Positions 1 through 6,050 of a DNA stretch of 12,536 bases are shown here, piece after piece. A program made the translations under genes and the position numbers. The DNA is from an uncultured Bacilli bacterium (GTDB taxonomy: Bacteria; Bacillota_I; Bacilli_A; RF39; UBA660), in assembly GCA_944358495.1 (NCBI GenBank), contig CALVRF010000035.1, positions 1 through 12,536 of the forward strand, in the 5' to 3' direction. The notes beneath the pieces were generated by a model. That model did no database searches. It was not told where the DNA came from and worked only from the letters and a program-made list of their open reading frames with translations. How positions within the stretch are numbered: the first letter of the stretch is position 1; each line of letters begins with the position of its first letter.

Positions 1-132
1 CCATGAACTTGTTATCGAACCTGTTCCGCTTATATTAAGTACACTACTAAAAGCGGCATAACCTACAGCCATTAATAATACAACAGCAAGTAAGCTCCCG
101 ATTATGATATTATTCTTTTTACGTTTACTCAT
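1..132 (-). CDS. N-terminal part of an exported or membrane-anchored protein (runs off the window)
   Basis: Only the first 44 codons are present. The start ATG at 132-130 follows a strong ribosome binding site (GGGAGG). The N-terminus is basic (MSKRKKNN), followed by a hydrophobic stretch at about residues 9-27 and then GYAAFSSVLNISGTGSI. This is a typical signal peptide or anchor followed by a beta-type, Ser/Thr/Gly-rich start of an extracellular domain. The AAF after the hydrophobic core resembles the start of many Bacillota surface proteins, but the mature part is missing, so function cannot be assigned. The gene diverges from the XRE repressor gene, and its likely -35 element overlaps the repressor operator, so it may be a target of that regulator (inference). 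Confidence 0.75.
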   Translation of the reverse strand, partial: MSKRKKNNIIIGSLLAVVLLMAVGYAAFSSVLNISGTGSITSSW

Positions 133-155
133 GTATTTCCTCCCTACTTCTATTA

Positions 156-183
156 TGTATATTTTATATTAATTACATATCAA
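156..183 (-). promoter_or_regulatory. candidate promoter of the leftward exported-protein gene
   Basis: Read on the minus strand, TTGATA (183-178) and TATACA (161-156) are separated by 16 bp, and the start codon lies about 24 bp downstream at 132. The -35 element overlaps the left edge of the perfect inverted repeat at 181-201, so protein bound there would block it. The elements match consensus only partly and the region is AT-rich, so this remains a candidate. Confidence 0.4.
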
Positions 184-201
184 CTCACAATTTGTGAGTT
201 G
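181..201. promoter_or_regulatory. operator: perfect 10-bp inverted repeat upstream of the XRE gene
   Basis: CAACTCACAA and TTGTGAGTTG form a perfect palindrome around one central T. It lies in the divergent spacer between the exported-protein gene and the XRE repressor gene. The half-site AACTCACAA (182-190) recurs at 213-221, exactly 31 bp (about three helical turns) away. This arrangement is typical of an autoregulatory operator for a small helix-turn-helix repressor binding as a dimer at two sites on one face of the DNA. Binding by the adjacent gene product is inferred from position. Confidence 0.65.
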
Positions 202-212
202 TCAATATAACG

Positions 213-229
213 AACTCACAAAATGAGAT
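213..229. promoter_or_regulatory. second, imperfect operator half-palindrome overlapping the XRE promoter
   Basis: AACTCACAA at 213-221 repeats the half-site of the upstream palindrome, followed by the degenerate opposite half ATGAGAT. It overlaps the candidate extended -10 element (TGAGATAAT, 224-232) of the repressor gene, which would allow the repressor to shut off its own synthesis. Confidence 0.5.
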
Positions 230-232
230 AAT
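224..232 (+). promoter_or_regulatory. candidate extended -10 of the XRE gene
   Basis: TGAGATAAT fits the extended -10 pattern TGnTATAAT with one mismatch. It ends 15 bp before the ATG at 248. No -35 element at normal spacing is obvious: TTGTCA at 199-204 would be 22 bp away. The assignment rests on the extended -10 and on its overlap with the operator. Confidence 0.4.
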
Positions 233-247
233 TTACATGGTGATTAC

Positions 248-484
248 ATGATAGGAAATGTATTAAGATATATTAGAAAACAAAAAAACTATAAACAAGA
301 AGTATTAGGACAAATGATTAAAGTAAAAGGTAATACTATCACTCAATATGAAAAAGGTCAAAGAAATCCAACTTTTGAAACCATCGAAAAAATAGCCACG
401 CTTTGTGACTATACAATATATTTTAGAAATAATAAAACTGGGGAAGAATTTACGGCTAAAGACTTAGATAGAAAAGATATCTAA
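248..484 (+). CDS. XRE/Cro-CI family transcriptional regulator, small
   Basis: A 78-residue protein consisting almost only of a helix-turn-helix domain (about residues 4-55). The core KQEVLGQMIKVKGNTITQYE, followed by KGQRNPTFETIEKIA, is the classic HTH_3 pattern: a Q at the start of helix 2, a TITQYE recognition helix, and a KGxRxP turn leading into TIEKIA. The remaining 25 residues are polar and contain no recognisable ligand domain. It is a DNA-binding repressor-like protein that probably binds the inverted repeats at 181-229 and so controls itself and the divergent exported-protein gene (inference from position). The start is the ATG after a GGTGA ribosome binding site. The ATG at 237 stops after four codons. 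The gene stands alone and converges on jag, where mnmE would be expected in a Bacillus-type order. Confidence 0.85.
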   Translation: MIGNVLRYIRKQKNYKQEVLGQMIKVKGNTITQYEKGQRNPTFETIEKIATLCDYTIYFRNNKTGEEFTAKDLDRKDI

Positions 485-510
485 GTTTTTTTTTTAGGCA
501 AAAAAAGAAG

Positions 511-1125
511 TTAATTTTCCTTATACTTAATAACTGTATGGCGATTAACTCCCTCTCCCTCACTTTCACTAATTAAATTGTCATAATTACTAACAACATT
601 GTGAACAATTCTTCTTTCATAAGAGTTCATTGGGTCTAATTTAACATCAATTTTTGTTTTCAAAACCTCACGGCATATCTTTTTAATTTCCTGAGCAATT
701 CTTTTCTCACGGCGGGCCTTATAATTACCAATATCTAAATTAACTCTAAAATCAAAATTTCCATATTTTTTAAGACTTTGTCTAAGTATTGTTTGAATAC
801 TATTTAAAGTTTTACCATCTTTTCCAATTAAAACTGCACTATCATCAGTAACAATAGTAACTGAAAAGCCCACTTCTGAAGTCATTACTTCAACATTAAA
901 CTTGGTTCCCATTTTATAAGCTAAATCATTTAAAAATTCTTTTATATACTCTTTAATCGCATATTTAGTTACCATCACGCATGTATATTTTTTACCCTTA
1001 AATAATCCGCCTTCCGTTTCTTCAAAGTAATAATAAACTTCATCAGCGCGGACATTTAATTCTAAAAGTCCTTTGTTTAATGCTTCCTCTTTATTCTTTG
1101 CTTCGCTTCTTACCATTTCTAGCAT
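511..1125 (-). CDS. jag: Jag/KhpB family RNA-binding protein (Jag_N-KH-R3H)
   Basis: A 204-residue protein close to the B. subtilis Jag length. The Jag_N domain occupies about residues 3-50 (NKEEALNKGLLELNV and the EGGLFKGK turn). A KH domain spans about 75-140 with the RNA-binding GxxG loop as GKDG at 101-104 (VLIGKDGKTLNSIQ). An R3H domain covers about 145-204 with R171-xxx-H175 (ERRIVHNVV) and a SEGEGVNRHTVIKY ending. Jag/KhpB binds RNA, usually with KhpA, and affects cell elongation and division in streptococci and lactobacilli. The start at 1125 has AGGAGG seven bases upstream. The gene begins inside the last codons of yidC (35-nt overlap), so translation is probably coupled. It is the last gene of the rpmH-rnpA-yidC-jag block. 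Confidence 0.93.
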   Translation of the reverse strand: MLEMVRSEAKNKEEALNKGLLELNVRADEVYYYFEETEGGLFKGKKYTCVMVTKYAIKEYIKEFLNDLAYKMGTKFNVEVMTSEVGFSVTIVTDDSAVLIGKDGKTLNSIQTILRQSLKKYGNFDFRVNLDIGNYKARREKRIAQEIKKICREVLKTKIDVKLDPMNSYERRIVHNVVSNYDNLISESEGEGVNRHTVIKYKEN

Positions 1126-2086
1126 CTACATGCCTCCTTATAACTGCTGATTGAATAATTGTAAATAAGCTACCAGTTATCCAATAAATGATGATACTTG
1201 TTGACATTGTAAATGAAATAATTGTAATAAATATCATCATAATATTCATCATCATCTTCATTTGTTTTTCTTGTTCTGGATTTGAACCACTTAAACCAGA
1301 ATTAAATTTAAATGAGAAGAAAGTGGTTAATCCAACGATAATTGGTAATAAAATATATACCCAGTTACCATTACCAAATGAAGCTATTAAATTATCAAAT
1401 GAGAAACTAGAACCAAATAACGCTGTAAATGGACTAGTACCCAAATTAAACACTAAGAAATGTCCCTCGAACACCGCTGGAATTCGATATAAACTTTCTA
1501 AGAATGCTAAGAAAAGTGGTAATTGAATAAAAGCAAATAAACAACCAGACATTGGATTGATGTTATATTTCTTATATATATTCATCATTTCCTGAGCCTT
1601 CATCATTTGATCTTGTTGTGACTGGCGATTACGATATTTAGCCTCTAACTTCTGTAAATCTTTAGAAGCTAATTTCATCCCTTCTGATTGCATTGCTGAT
1701 TTCTTACTAATTGGGAAAATAATTAAACGAATTAAAATCGTAACTAAAATAATCGCTAAACCATAATTCTTAACAATCTCCCCTATTTGGATAATAAGCC
1801 AGCTAAGTGGTTTAATAAATATTGTACTCCAAATACCCTCATAACCACCATCGGCCGGAACAAACTCTGGACAAGTTGGTAATTTATCCACATTTACGTC
1901 CGTATCTTCATATGCTTTTAATACATTCTTATCCTCAGGCTGACATAAAATATTTTCTACTAATCTTTGACCAGTCGTTTCTTCAATAACTTGGCCACCA
2001 TCTTTATTTTCCACATATTGAGTACATCCCGTCAGTGATAAAGTCATCACCAACAGTAATACTACTAAAAACTTTTTACTATGCAT
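1091..2086 (-). CDS. yidC: YidC/Oxa1/SpoIIIJ membrane protein insertase, lipoprotein type
   Basis: A 331-residue membrane insertase that works with or without SecYEG to place proteins in the cytoplasmic membrane. The N-terminus is a lipoprotein signal with lipobox L-T-G-C (lipid-modified Cys21). Residues 22-85 form an extracellular stretch longer than usual, with Cys48 and Cys72. The YidC core starts at about 86, with the first core helix (about 103-125) carrying the conserved groove arginine R120 (ILIRLIIFP). It is followed by the cytoplasmic coiled-coil hairpin (about 126-175) and further membrane segments around 182-200, 243-258 and 280-310. The tail is short and basic (ARNGKKRSKE). The start follows AAAGGAG, which lies in the final codons of rnpA, so the two are translationally linked. 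Perfect DnaA box TTATCCACA lies inside the gene at 1884-1892. Confidence 0.95.
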   Translation of the reverse strand: MHSKKFLVVLLLVMTLSLTGCTQYVENKDGGQVIEETTGQRLVENILCQPEDKNVLKAYEDTDVNVDKLPTCPEFVPADGGYEGIWSTIFIKPLSWLIIQIGEIVKNYGLAIILVTILIRLIIFPISKKSAMQSEGMKLASKDLQKLEAKYRNRQSQQDQMMKAQEMMNIYKKYNINPMSGCLFAFIQLPLFLAFLESLYRIPAVFEGHFLVFNLGTSPFTALFGSSFSFDNLIASFGNGNWVYILLPIIVGLTTFFSFKFNSGLSGSNPEQEKQMKMMMNIMMIFITIISFTMSTSIIIYWITGSLFTIIQSAVIRRHVDARNGKKRSKE

Positions 2087-2087
2087 T

Positions 2088-2423
2088 TTATTTCTCCTTT
2101 GTAATCTTTAATATTTCCAAAGCCTTAAATAAATTATCTTCCATTTCTTTAAAACTTCTAGAGAGTATCCCCTTGCCTACTATTATAATACAATTAAAGT
2201 TATTTTGATAGACCTTTTTATCAATTATACTCTTTAATCTTCTTTTATATTTATTGCGAACAACTGCCTTTCCTATCTTTTTAGGAACTGCAATTCCAAA
2301 CTTATAAACATCATTAGTGTTTCTTTCTATATATATATAATAATCCTTATATTTAAAAGCTTTATTTTCCTTAATAATTCGATTAAAATCATCATTACTT
2401 TTTAAAATATTTATTTTTTTCAT
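2088..2423 (-). CDS. rnpA: Ribonuclease P protein component
   Basis: A 111-residue basic protein subunit of RNase P, which binds the catalytic RNA and the 5' leader of pre-tRNAs. The family RNR motif is present as GKAVVRNKYKRRLKSII (about residues 51-67). The N-terminal LKSNDDFNRIIKENKAFKYKDYYIY matches the usual RnpA start (L-K...F..V...G). The length is normal (about 110-120). The start ATG follows GGTGAT five bases upstream. The gene sits 42 bp downstream of rpmH, separated from it by a hairpin at 2444-2464, and one base before yidC. This is the conserved rpmH-rnpA-yidC order. Confidence 0.95.
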   Translation of the reverse strand: MKKINILKSNDDFNRIIKENKAFKYKDYYIYIERNTNDVYKFGIAVPKKIGKAVVRNKYKRRLKSIIDKKVYQNNFNCIIIVGKGILSRSFKEMEDNLFKALEILKITKEK

Positions 2424-2443
2424 GTTATCACCTATATTTTAAA

Positions 2444-2464
2444 AGCCACTATTAATTAGTGGCT
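2444..2464 (-). terminator. hairpin between rpmH and rnpA (attenuating terminator or processing site)
   Basis: AGCCACTA (2444-2451) and TAGTGGCT (2457-2464) form a perfect 8-bp stem with a 5-base loop. On the minus strand it starts two bases after the rpmH stop and is followed by TTTTAAAATAT, a short broken U-run. It could partially terminate transcripts after rpmH, giving more L34 message than RNase P protein message, or be a processing point. The weak U-run argues for partial termination. Confidence 0.65.
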
Positions 2465-2465
2465 A

Positions 2466-2591
2466 TTAATGAGATAAAACTTTGCGACCTTTTTTTCTTC
2501 TTCTACTTACAATTCCAGATTGCATTCTCGCAAAGAAACCCATTTTTTTACTTCTTCTTCTAGTATTAGGTTGAAAAGTTCTTTTTGACAT
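2466..2591 (-). CDS. rpmH: 50S ribosomal protein L34 (short variant)
   Basis: A 41-residue, very basic protein, recognised by the MSKRTFQPN start and the [12 protein letters not shown] end, both diagnostic of L34. It is a structural protein of the large ribosomal subunit. The usual Bacillota form is 44 residues with a segment like STKNGRKVLARRRR after the FRxRM motif. Here FFARM is followed by QSGIVSRRR, about four residues shorter, with an extra Ser2. The start ATG has GGGAGGAGTG upstream. It is transcribed from the consensus promoter at 2631-2659 and heads the rnpA-yidC-jag block. Confidence 0.95.
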   Translation of the reverse strand: MSKRTFQPNTRRRSKKMGFFARMQSGIVSRRRKKGRKVLSH

Positions 2592-2630
2592 ATTTTCACT
2601 CCTCCCGCTTAATTTTTCATTGCTTAGTCA

Positions 2631-2659
2631 ATTATATAGATAAATCACCGTTTTGTCAA
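2631..2659 (-). promoter_or_regulatory. consensus sigma-A-type promoter of the rpmH operon
   Basis: On the minus strand, TTGACA (2659-2654) and TATAAT (2636-2631) are both perfect and separated by exactly 17 bp. The predicted start of transcription is about 33 bp upstream of the rpmH start codon. The -35 element contains the TGA stop codon of the upstream membrane-protein gene, so the two genes have no spacer. This is the strongest promoter visible in the window, as expected for a ribosomal protein gene. Confidence 0.92.
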
Positions 2660-3096
2660 TCTTTTTTAACATCTAAAATAATTTGACTACCAAGTCGATT
2701 AGACCTTAAAGTCGTAACAAAACCAATGGCCCCAACAATTCCAACAATTAATAAGAGAATATTCCAAGTGCGAATTCCCATACCATCGTAAATAGAATCT
2801 TCACTAATATATAATTTTCCACCATATAAATAAGTTGTAATCGTCGATTGACCTAACGCCTCATAATCATTAATTTCCTTTTCAAAAGTATAATTACTTC
2901 CATTATAATTAACTTCATAAGACTTTCTTGAACAAGACAAATTCGCACAATCCATTAATACTATTTGCGATTCTTTCTCTTCAATATCTAATAATGAAGG
3001 AAAAACACTTTTAGTTGTTAAAATAAAACCGATAAGACCTACAGCAAATAATACGCCAAAAAATACCAGCATTTTTATTCTTTTACTTTTTTCCAC
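2656..3096 (-). CDS. two-pass membrane protein with an extracytoplasmic domain, unknown function
   Basis: No family is recognised with confidence. With a GTG start at 3096 the protein has 146 residues: a short basic N-terminus (EKSKRIK), a membrane helix at about 9-27, an extracytoplasmic domain of about 80 residues, a second helix at about 112-130, and a short cytoplasmic tail (LDVKKD). The middle domain has a C-x4-C pair (Cys50, Cys55) and a YEVNYNGSNYTFEKE beta-hairpin-like stretch, loosely like DUF3592-type proteins (weak resemblance only). The GTG is preferred because GGGTGA lies six bases before it. The upstream ATG at 3114 has no ribosome binding site and overlaps a likely -10 element. 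It occupies the gap between oriC and rpmH. Confidence 0.75.
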   Translation of the reverse strand: MEKSKRIKMLVFFGVLFAVGLIGFILTTKSVFPSLLDIEEKESQIVLMDCANLSCSRKSYEVNYNGSNYTFEKEINDYEALGQSTITTYLYGGKLYISEDSIYDGMGIRTWNILLLIVGIVGAIGFVTTLRSNRLGSQIILDVKKD

Positions 3097-3112
3097 AAGT
3101 ATCACCCATACC

Positions 3113-3121
3113 ATTATACCA
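3113..3121 (-). promoter_or_regulatory. extended -10 promoter of the membrane-protein gene
   Basis: On the minus strand TGGTATAAT is a perfect extended -10. The -35 region is weak (TTGTGT at 16 bp). Transcription would start near 3106, giving a very short leader that barely contains the GGGTGA ribosome binding site. The neighbouring TTATCCACT at 3144-3152 and TTTTCCACA at 3089-3097 are DnaA-box-like, so DnaA could influence it (inference). Confidence 0.55.
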
Positions 3122-3143
3122 CATTTAAAGAATCACACAAAAC

Positions 3144-3327
3144 TTATCCACTATTTTTTTCTAAATTTTTAAGGCCTAATTCCACTTATCAACATATGTG
3201 GATAATTTTATTTTTATGAACATTGTGTATAAATAATTTTTCCACATTTTTTGTGGAAAAGCATCATTTTTCCCTAATTTTCGACAAAAATCGTCTGTGG
3301 ATATCTTTTTTTTCAACTTTTTCCACA
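3144..3327. other. oriC: oriC left part: DnaA-box cluster upstream of dnaA
   Basis: Eight DnaA-box-like 9-mers (consensus TTATCCACA) lie within 184 bp: TTATCCACT 3144-3152, TTATCAACA 3186-3194, perfect box on the minus strand 3197-3205, TTATACACA minus 3224-3232, TTTTCCACA 3238-3246, TTTTCCACA minus 3252-3260, ATATCCACA minus 3296-3304 and TTTTCCACA 3319-3327. Two inverted pairs stand out: 3186-3205 with 2 bp between boxes, and the hairpin-like 3238-3260. No protein gene fits here. The region is the upstream half of a bipartite Bacillus-type origin and probably also the autoregulatory region of dnaA. Confidence 0.9.
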
Positions 3328-3399
3328 GTTTTTATGGAATTTTACTGAAAAATAATGTAAAATGATGTTAAGAGACTTTACAGATAATGGGGGATGTTT

Positions 3400-4749
3400 A
3401 TGGATTTAAATAATATCTGGAGTGTCTTTTTAGCTAAAATAGAAGGGAAGGTCAAACCAGTACTTTTTCAAACATGGTTTAAAGATACTAAACTTTTAAA
3501 TCTTACTGAAGATAAAGCCTTAGTTGAAGTACCATTAGATGTTCATAAAAAACATTTAAAAGAAAACTATGGCGATATAATCAAAGAAACCTTTATGGAA
3601 GTAACTGGTTCCATCTTTGACTTTGAATATATTACCGAAGAAGAAAGCCAAAAAGAAACTGAAGAAAAACAAATTAAAGAAAACAATGAAGCCATCTTTG
3701 AAAGTGGCTTAGACAGTAGATATGCTTTCGAAAATTTTGTTTCCGGAGAAAGTAATAAATTTGCTAAAGCAATTGGTGTTGCTGTGGCCGAAAAACCAGG
3801 AAGTATGTATAACCCATTATTTATCTATGGAAATAGCGGACTGGGGAAGACCCATTTAATGCACGCTATTGGTAATTATATAACGGCAAATTCCAATAAA
3901 AAAGTATTATATGTCACTAGTGAAAAATTCGTCGATGACTTTTTAAGTTTATACCGCAAAAATGAAAATAATTTTAACTCTGTGGATAACTTCAAAAGAA
4001 AATATCGTGATATAGATGTCTTAATGATTGATGATATTCAGTATTTAGAAATTGCCAGTAAGACACAGCAAGAGTTTTTTAACACCTTCAATGAATTACA
4101 CACCCAAAATAAACAAATAATTATTTCATCAGATAGATCCCCAGATGACCTTAAAAAACTAGAAGAAAGACTAAGAACTAGATTTAACTGGGGACTAACT
4201 ATCGATATACTGCCACCAGACTTTAATCTACGAATGGCCATTTTAGATAAAAAAATCGAAGCACAGGGGATAAGTAGTTTTGTTCCCGAAGAAGTTAAAG
4301 AATATATTGCCAGTAATTGTACTACTGATATTCGAAAACTAGAAGGAGCCTTAACAAGAGTTTTTGCTTACGCCACTATTATGAATGGTTCAGAAATAAC
4401 TATTGAACTAGCTGTAGAAGCCTTAAAAGACTATATTGGTAAACATATTATATCTAAAAATAAAATTGATAAAGTTATCCAACTAGTTGCTAGTAACTAT
4501 AATATCACCCCTGAAGATATTAGAAGTAAACGAAGATTATCAAAAATTGCCGTTCCACGGCAAATCGGTATGTATATATGCAGAGTCTATTTAAAAGAAT
4601 CATTACCAAAAATCGGTAGTGAATTTGGTGGGAAAGACCATACTACGGTTATGCATTCTGTGGATAAAATAAAAAGATTAATAAAAAAGGATAAAGAACT
4701 AGAAGAAGAAGTTAATAAAATATTAGCCAAACTAGATGTGGACAAATAG
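3400..4749 (+). CDS. dnaA: Chromosomal replication initiator protein DnaA
   Basis: A 449-residue AAA+ initiator that binds DnaA boxes, melts oriC and loads the helicase. Domain I is at about residues 1-80 (NNIWSVFLAKIEGKVKP, FQTWFKDT). A short acidic linker (about 81-108) follows. The AAA+ domain runs from about 109 with Walker A GNSGLGKT (144-151, Lys150), Walker B LMIDDIQ (208-214) and the arginine-finger segment LEERLRTRF. Domain IV ends with the DnaA signature GGKDHTTVMHS (413-420 covers DHTTVMHS). The ATG at 3400 is preferred: the GGGGG ribosome binding site at 3389-3393 is six bases before it but directly abuts the ATG at 3394. A weak promoter (TGGAAT, 17 bp, TAAAAT at 3358-3363) is possible. 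Perfect DnaA boxes lie inside the gene at 3981-3989 and 4659-4667. Confidence 0.97.
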   Translation: MDLNNIWSVFLAKIEGKVKPVLFQTWFKDTKLLNLTEDKALVEVPLDVHKKHLKENYGDIIKETFMEVTGSIFDFEYITEEESQKETEEKQIKENNEAIFESGLDSRYAFENFVSGESNKFAKAIGVAVAEKPGSMYNPLFIYGNSGLGKTHLMHAIGNYITANSNKKVLYVTSEKFVDDFLSLYRKNENNFNSVDNFKRKYRDIDVLMIDDIQYLEIASKTQQEFFNTFNELHTQNKQIIISSDRSPDDLKKLEERLRTRFNWGLTIDILPPDFNLRMAILDKKIEAQGISSFVPEEVKEYIASNCTTDIRKLEGALTRVFAYATIMNGSEITIELAVEALKDYIGKHIISKNKIDKVIQLVASNYNITPEDIRSKRRLSKIAVPRQIGMYICRVYLKESLPKIGSEFGGKDHTTVMHSVDKIKRLIKKDKELEEEVNKILAKLDVDK

Positions 4750-4847
4750 GGGATAAATTGTCGTTTTCCACAACTTTTACACACCTAATATTTTATTATA
4801 ATACATTGATAAAAAAAAGATTTAACCATTTTTCCACATAATCCACA
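4737..4847. other. oriC: oriC right part: DnaA-box cluster between dnaA and dnaN
   Basis: Box-like 9-mers are TTGTCCACA on the minus strand (4737-4745, over the dnaA stop region), TTTTCCACA 4764-4772, TTTTACACA 4775-4783, TTTTCCACA 4830-4838 and TAATCCACA 4839-4847. The last two are directly abutting and in the same orientation. A very AT-rich stretch (4784-4829) lies between. This matches the incC/unwinding side of a Bacillus-type bipartite origin, where DNA melting occurs between dnaA and dnaN. Confidence 0.85.
4776..4802 (+). promoter_or_regulatory. candidate promoter of dnaN overlapping a DnaA box
   Basis: A perfect TATAAT (4797-4802) lies 97 bp before the dnaN start. TTTACA (4776-4781) is 15 bp upstream, shorter than the ideal 17. 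The -35 element lies inside the DnaA-box-like TTTTACACA, suggesting that DnaA binding could repress dnaN. Transcription reading through from dnaA is also likely. Confidence 0.4.
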
Positions 4848-4851
4848 CCAA

Positions 4852-4881
4852 TAATAACAATAATAATTAAAATAATAACAA
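4852..4881 (+). other. TAA triplet run next to the last DnaA boxes (DnaA-trio-like unwinding element)
   Basis: Starting four bases after the tandem DnaA boxes, ten consecutive triplets in one register read TAA TAA CAA TAA TAA TTA, then AAA TAA TAA CAA. The DnaA-trio of B. subtilis is a TA(G/A) triplet repeat beside the DnaA boxes that guides DnaA onto a single strand during melting. Six of ten triplets are TAA and the position is as expected. Because the region is AT-rich, some of the pattern could be chance. Confidence 0.6.
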
Positions 4882-4899
4882 ACAAGAAGGAGAGATTTT

Positions 4900-6021
4900 A
4901 TGAAATTAGAAATAAAACAAGAAGTTCTTATGGAACATTTAAACTATGTTATCAAAGGTATTTCTACTAAAAATATAAGACCCATACTTAATTGTATTAA
5001 ATTTGATTTAACAACTGATGGTTTATACTTAATGAGTACTGATAATGAAATAGCTATTAAAACTTTTATCGATAAAAGCGAAATAAAAAAAATAGATTCC
5101 TGTGGAGAAATCGTTGTCTCTGGACGTTACATCTATGATATCGTAAGAAAACTTCCTGATGAAATTATTAATATCGAAGAAGTAATTGATTCTAAAATTT
5201 TTATAACAACCCCTAATTCATCATTTAATTTAAATTGTAGTAATGTTAATGAATTTCCTGATTTAGAATTAGAATATCGCAAAGAACCAATTATCTTAAA
5301 TCAAAAAGTATTCAAAACGATTGTTAATCAAACATCTTTTGCCACCTCAGCCGGGGAATCTAGACCAGTATTAACTGGAATCAACTTTAAAATTCAAAAA
5401 GATTTAATGGAATGTACAGCCACTGACTCTTATCGTTTAGCCATTAAAAAGATAAAATTAAGTACGCCGGTAGATGAAAATATCAACATTATTATTCCCA
5501 CGAAAAATCTTACTGAATTAGTTAAATTAATGGCTGATGATGAAGATACCGTTGAAATGCATATCTTTGGCAATAAAGTTATCTTTAAATTTGGGGTAAT
5601 TACGATGATGACTAGACTAATCAGCGGAACTTATCCCGACACTTCAAAATTAATTCCTAAAGAATTTAACTTAACAATGACTATTAAATTAATGGATTTT
5701 TTCAAAGCCATCGATAGAGCTTCTTTATTGACTAATGAAAGTGATAAAAACACCATTAAATTAGAAAGTAAAGAAAATACCGTTATTATCTCCTCAAACA
5801 TTCCAGAAATTGGTAATGTAGAAGAAAAAATAACTGTGGAAAAAAATAACGAAGAAAATATTAAAATTGCTTTTAATTCTAAGTTTATGTTAGATGCCGT
5901 TAGAGTCTTAGAATCTGATGAAATCCAATTATTATTTAATGGAGAATTTAAACCAATCATTATTAAAAATCCCGAAAGTGATGATTTAATTCAATTAATT
6001 TTACCAATAAGAACTTATTAA
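4900..6021 (+). CDS. dnaN: DNA polymerase III sliding clamp, beta subunit
   Basis: A 373-residue clamp, normal for the family (366-378), made of three similar domains of about 125 residues. Two copies form a ring around DNA and tether the polymerase and repair proteins. Recognisable parts are the N-terminal MKLEIKQEVLMEHLNYVIKG, the central GESRPVLTGI with ATDSYRLA (start of domain 2) and the C-terminal end LIQLILPIRTY, which is near invariant. The start follows AAGGAGAG. It lies 150 bp after dnaA across the right oriC half. The stop codon lies in the loop of a weak hairpin with a T-run (6012-6034). Confidence 0.97.
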   Translation: MKLEIKQEVLMEHLNYVIKGISTKNIRPILNCIKFDLTTDGLYLMSTDNEIAIKTFIDKSEIKKIDSCGEIVVSGRYIYDIVRKLPDEIINIEEVIDSKIFITTPNSSFNLNCSNVNEFPDLELEYRKEPIILNQKVFKTIVNQTSFATSAGESRPVLTGINFKIQKDLMECTATDSYRLAIKKIKLSTPVDENINIIIPTKNLTELVKLMADDEDTVEMHIFGNKVIFKFGVITMMTRLISGTYPDTSKLIPKEFNLTMTIKLMDFFKAIDRASLLTNESDKNTIKLESKENTVIISSNIPEIGNVEEKITVEKNNEENIKIAFNSKFMLDAVRVLESDEIQLLFNGEFKPIIIKNPESDDLIQLILPIRTY

Positions 6022-6034
6022 TTTAAGTTTTTTT
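6012..6034 (+). terminator. weak intrinsic terminator at the dnaN stop
   Basis: AACTTA (6012-6017) and TAAGTT (6024-6029) form a 6-bp, mostly A-T stem with loop TTAATT. A run of seven T's (6028-6034) begins in the 3' arm. The TAA stop (6019-6021) is in the loop. The stem is weak, so read-through into the ComK-like gene is likely. Confidence 0.4.
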
Positions 6035-6050
6035 CTATTAAAAATCCCTC

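Noticed and set aside
485..510. Terminator between the converging XRE and jag genes
   Set aside because: There is a run of ten T's and a run of seven A's around AGGC, but no G-C-containing stem, so I could not support a defined terminator.
1188..1526. Open frame on the plus strand opposite yidC
   Set aside because: It is antisense to a clearly conserved gene, has no ribosome binding site, and its composition reflects the yidC codons read backwards.
3394..3399. Upstream ATG as the dnaA start
   Set aside because: The GGGGG ribosome binding site directly abuts it, leaving no spacing; the ATG six bases later has the right distance and gives the usual short N-terminus.
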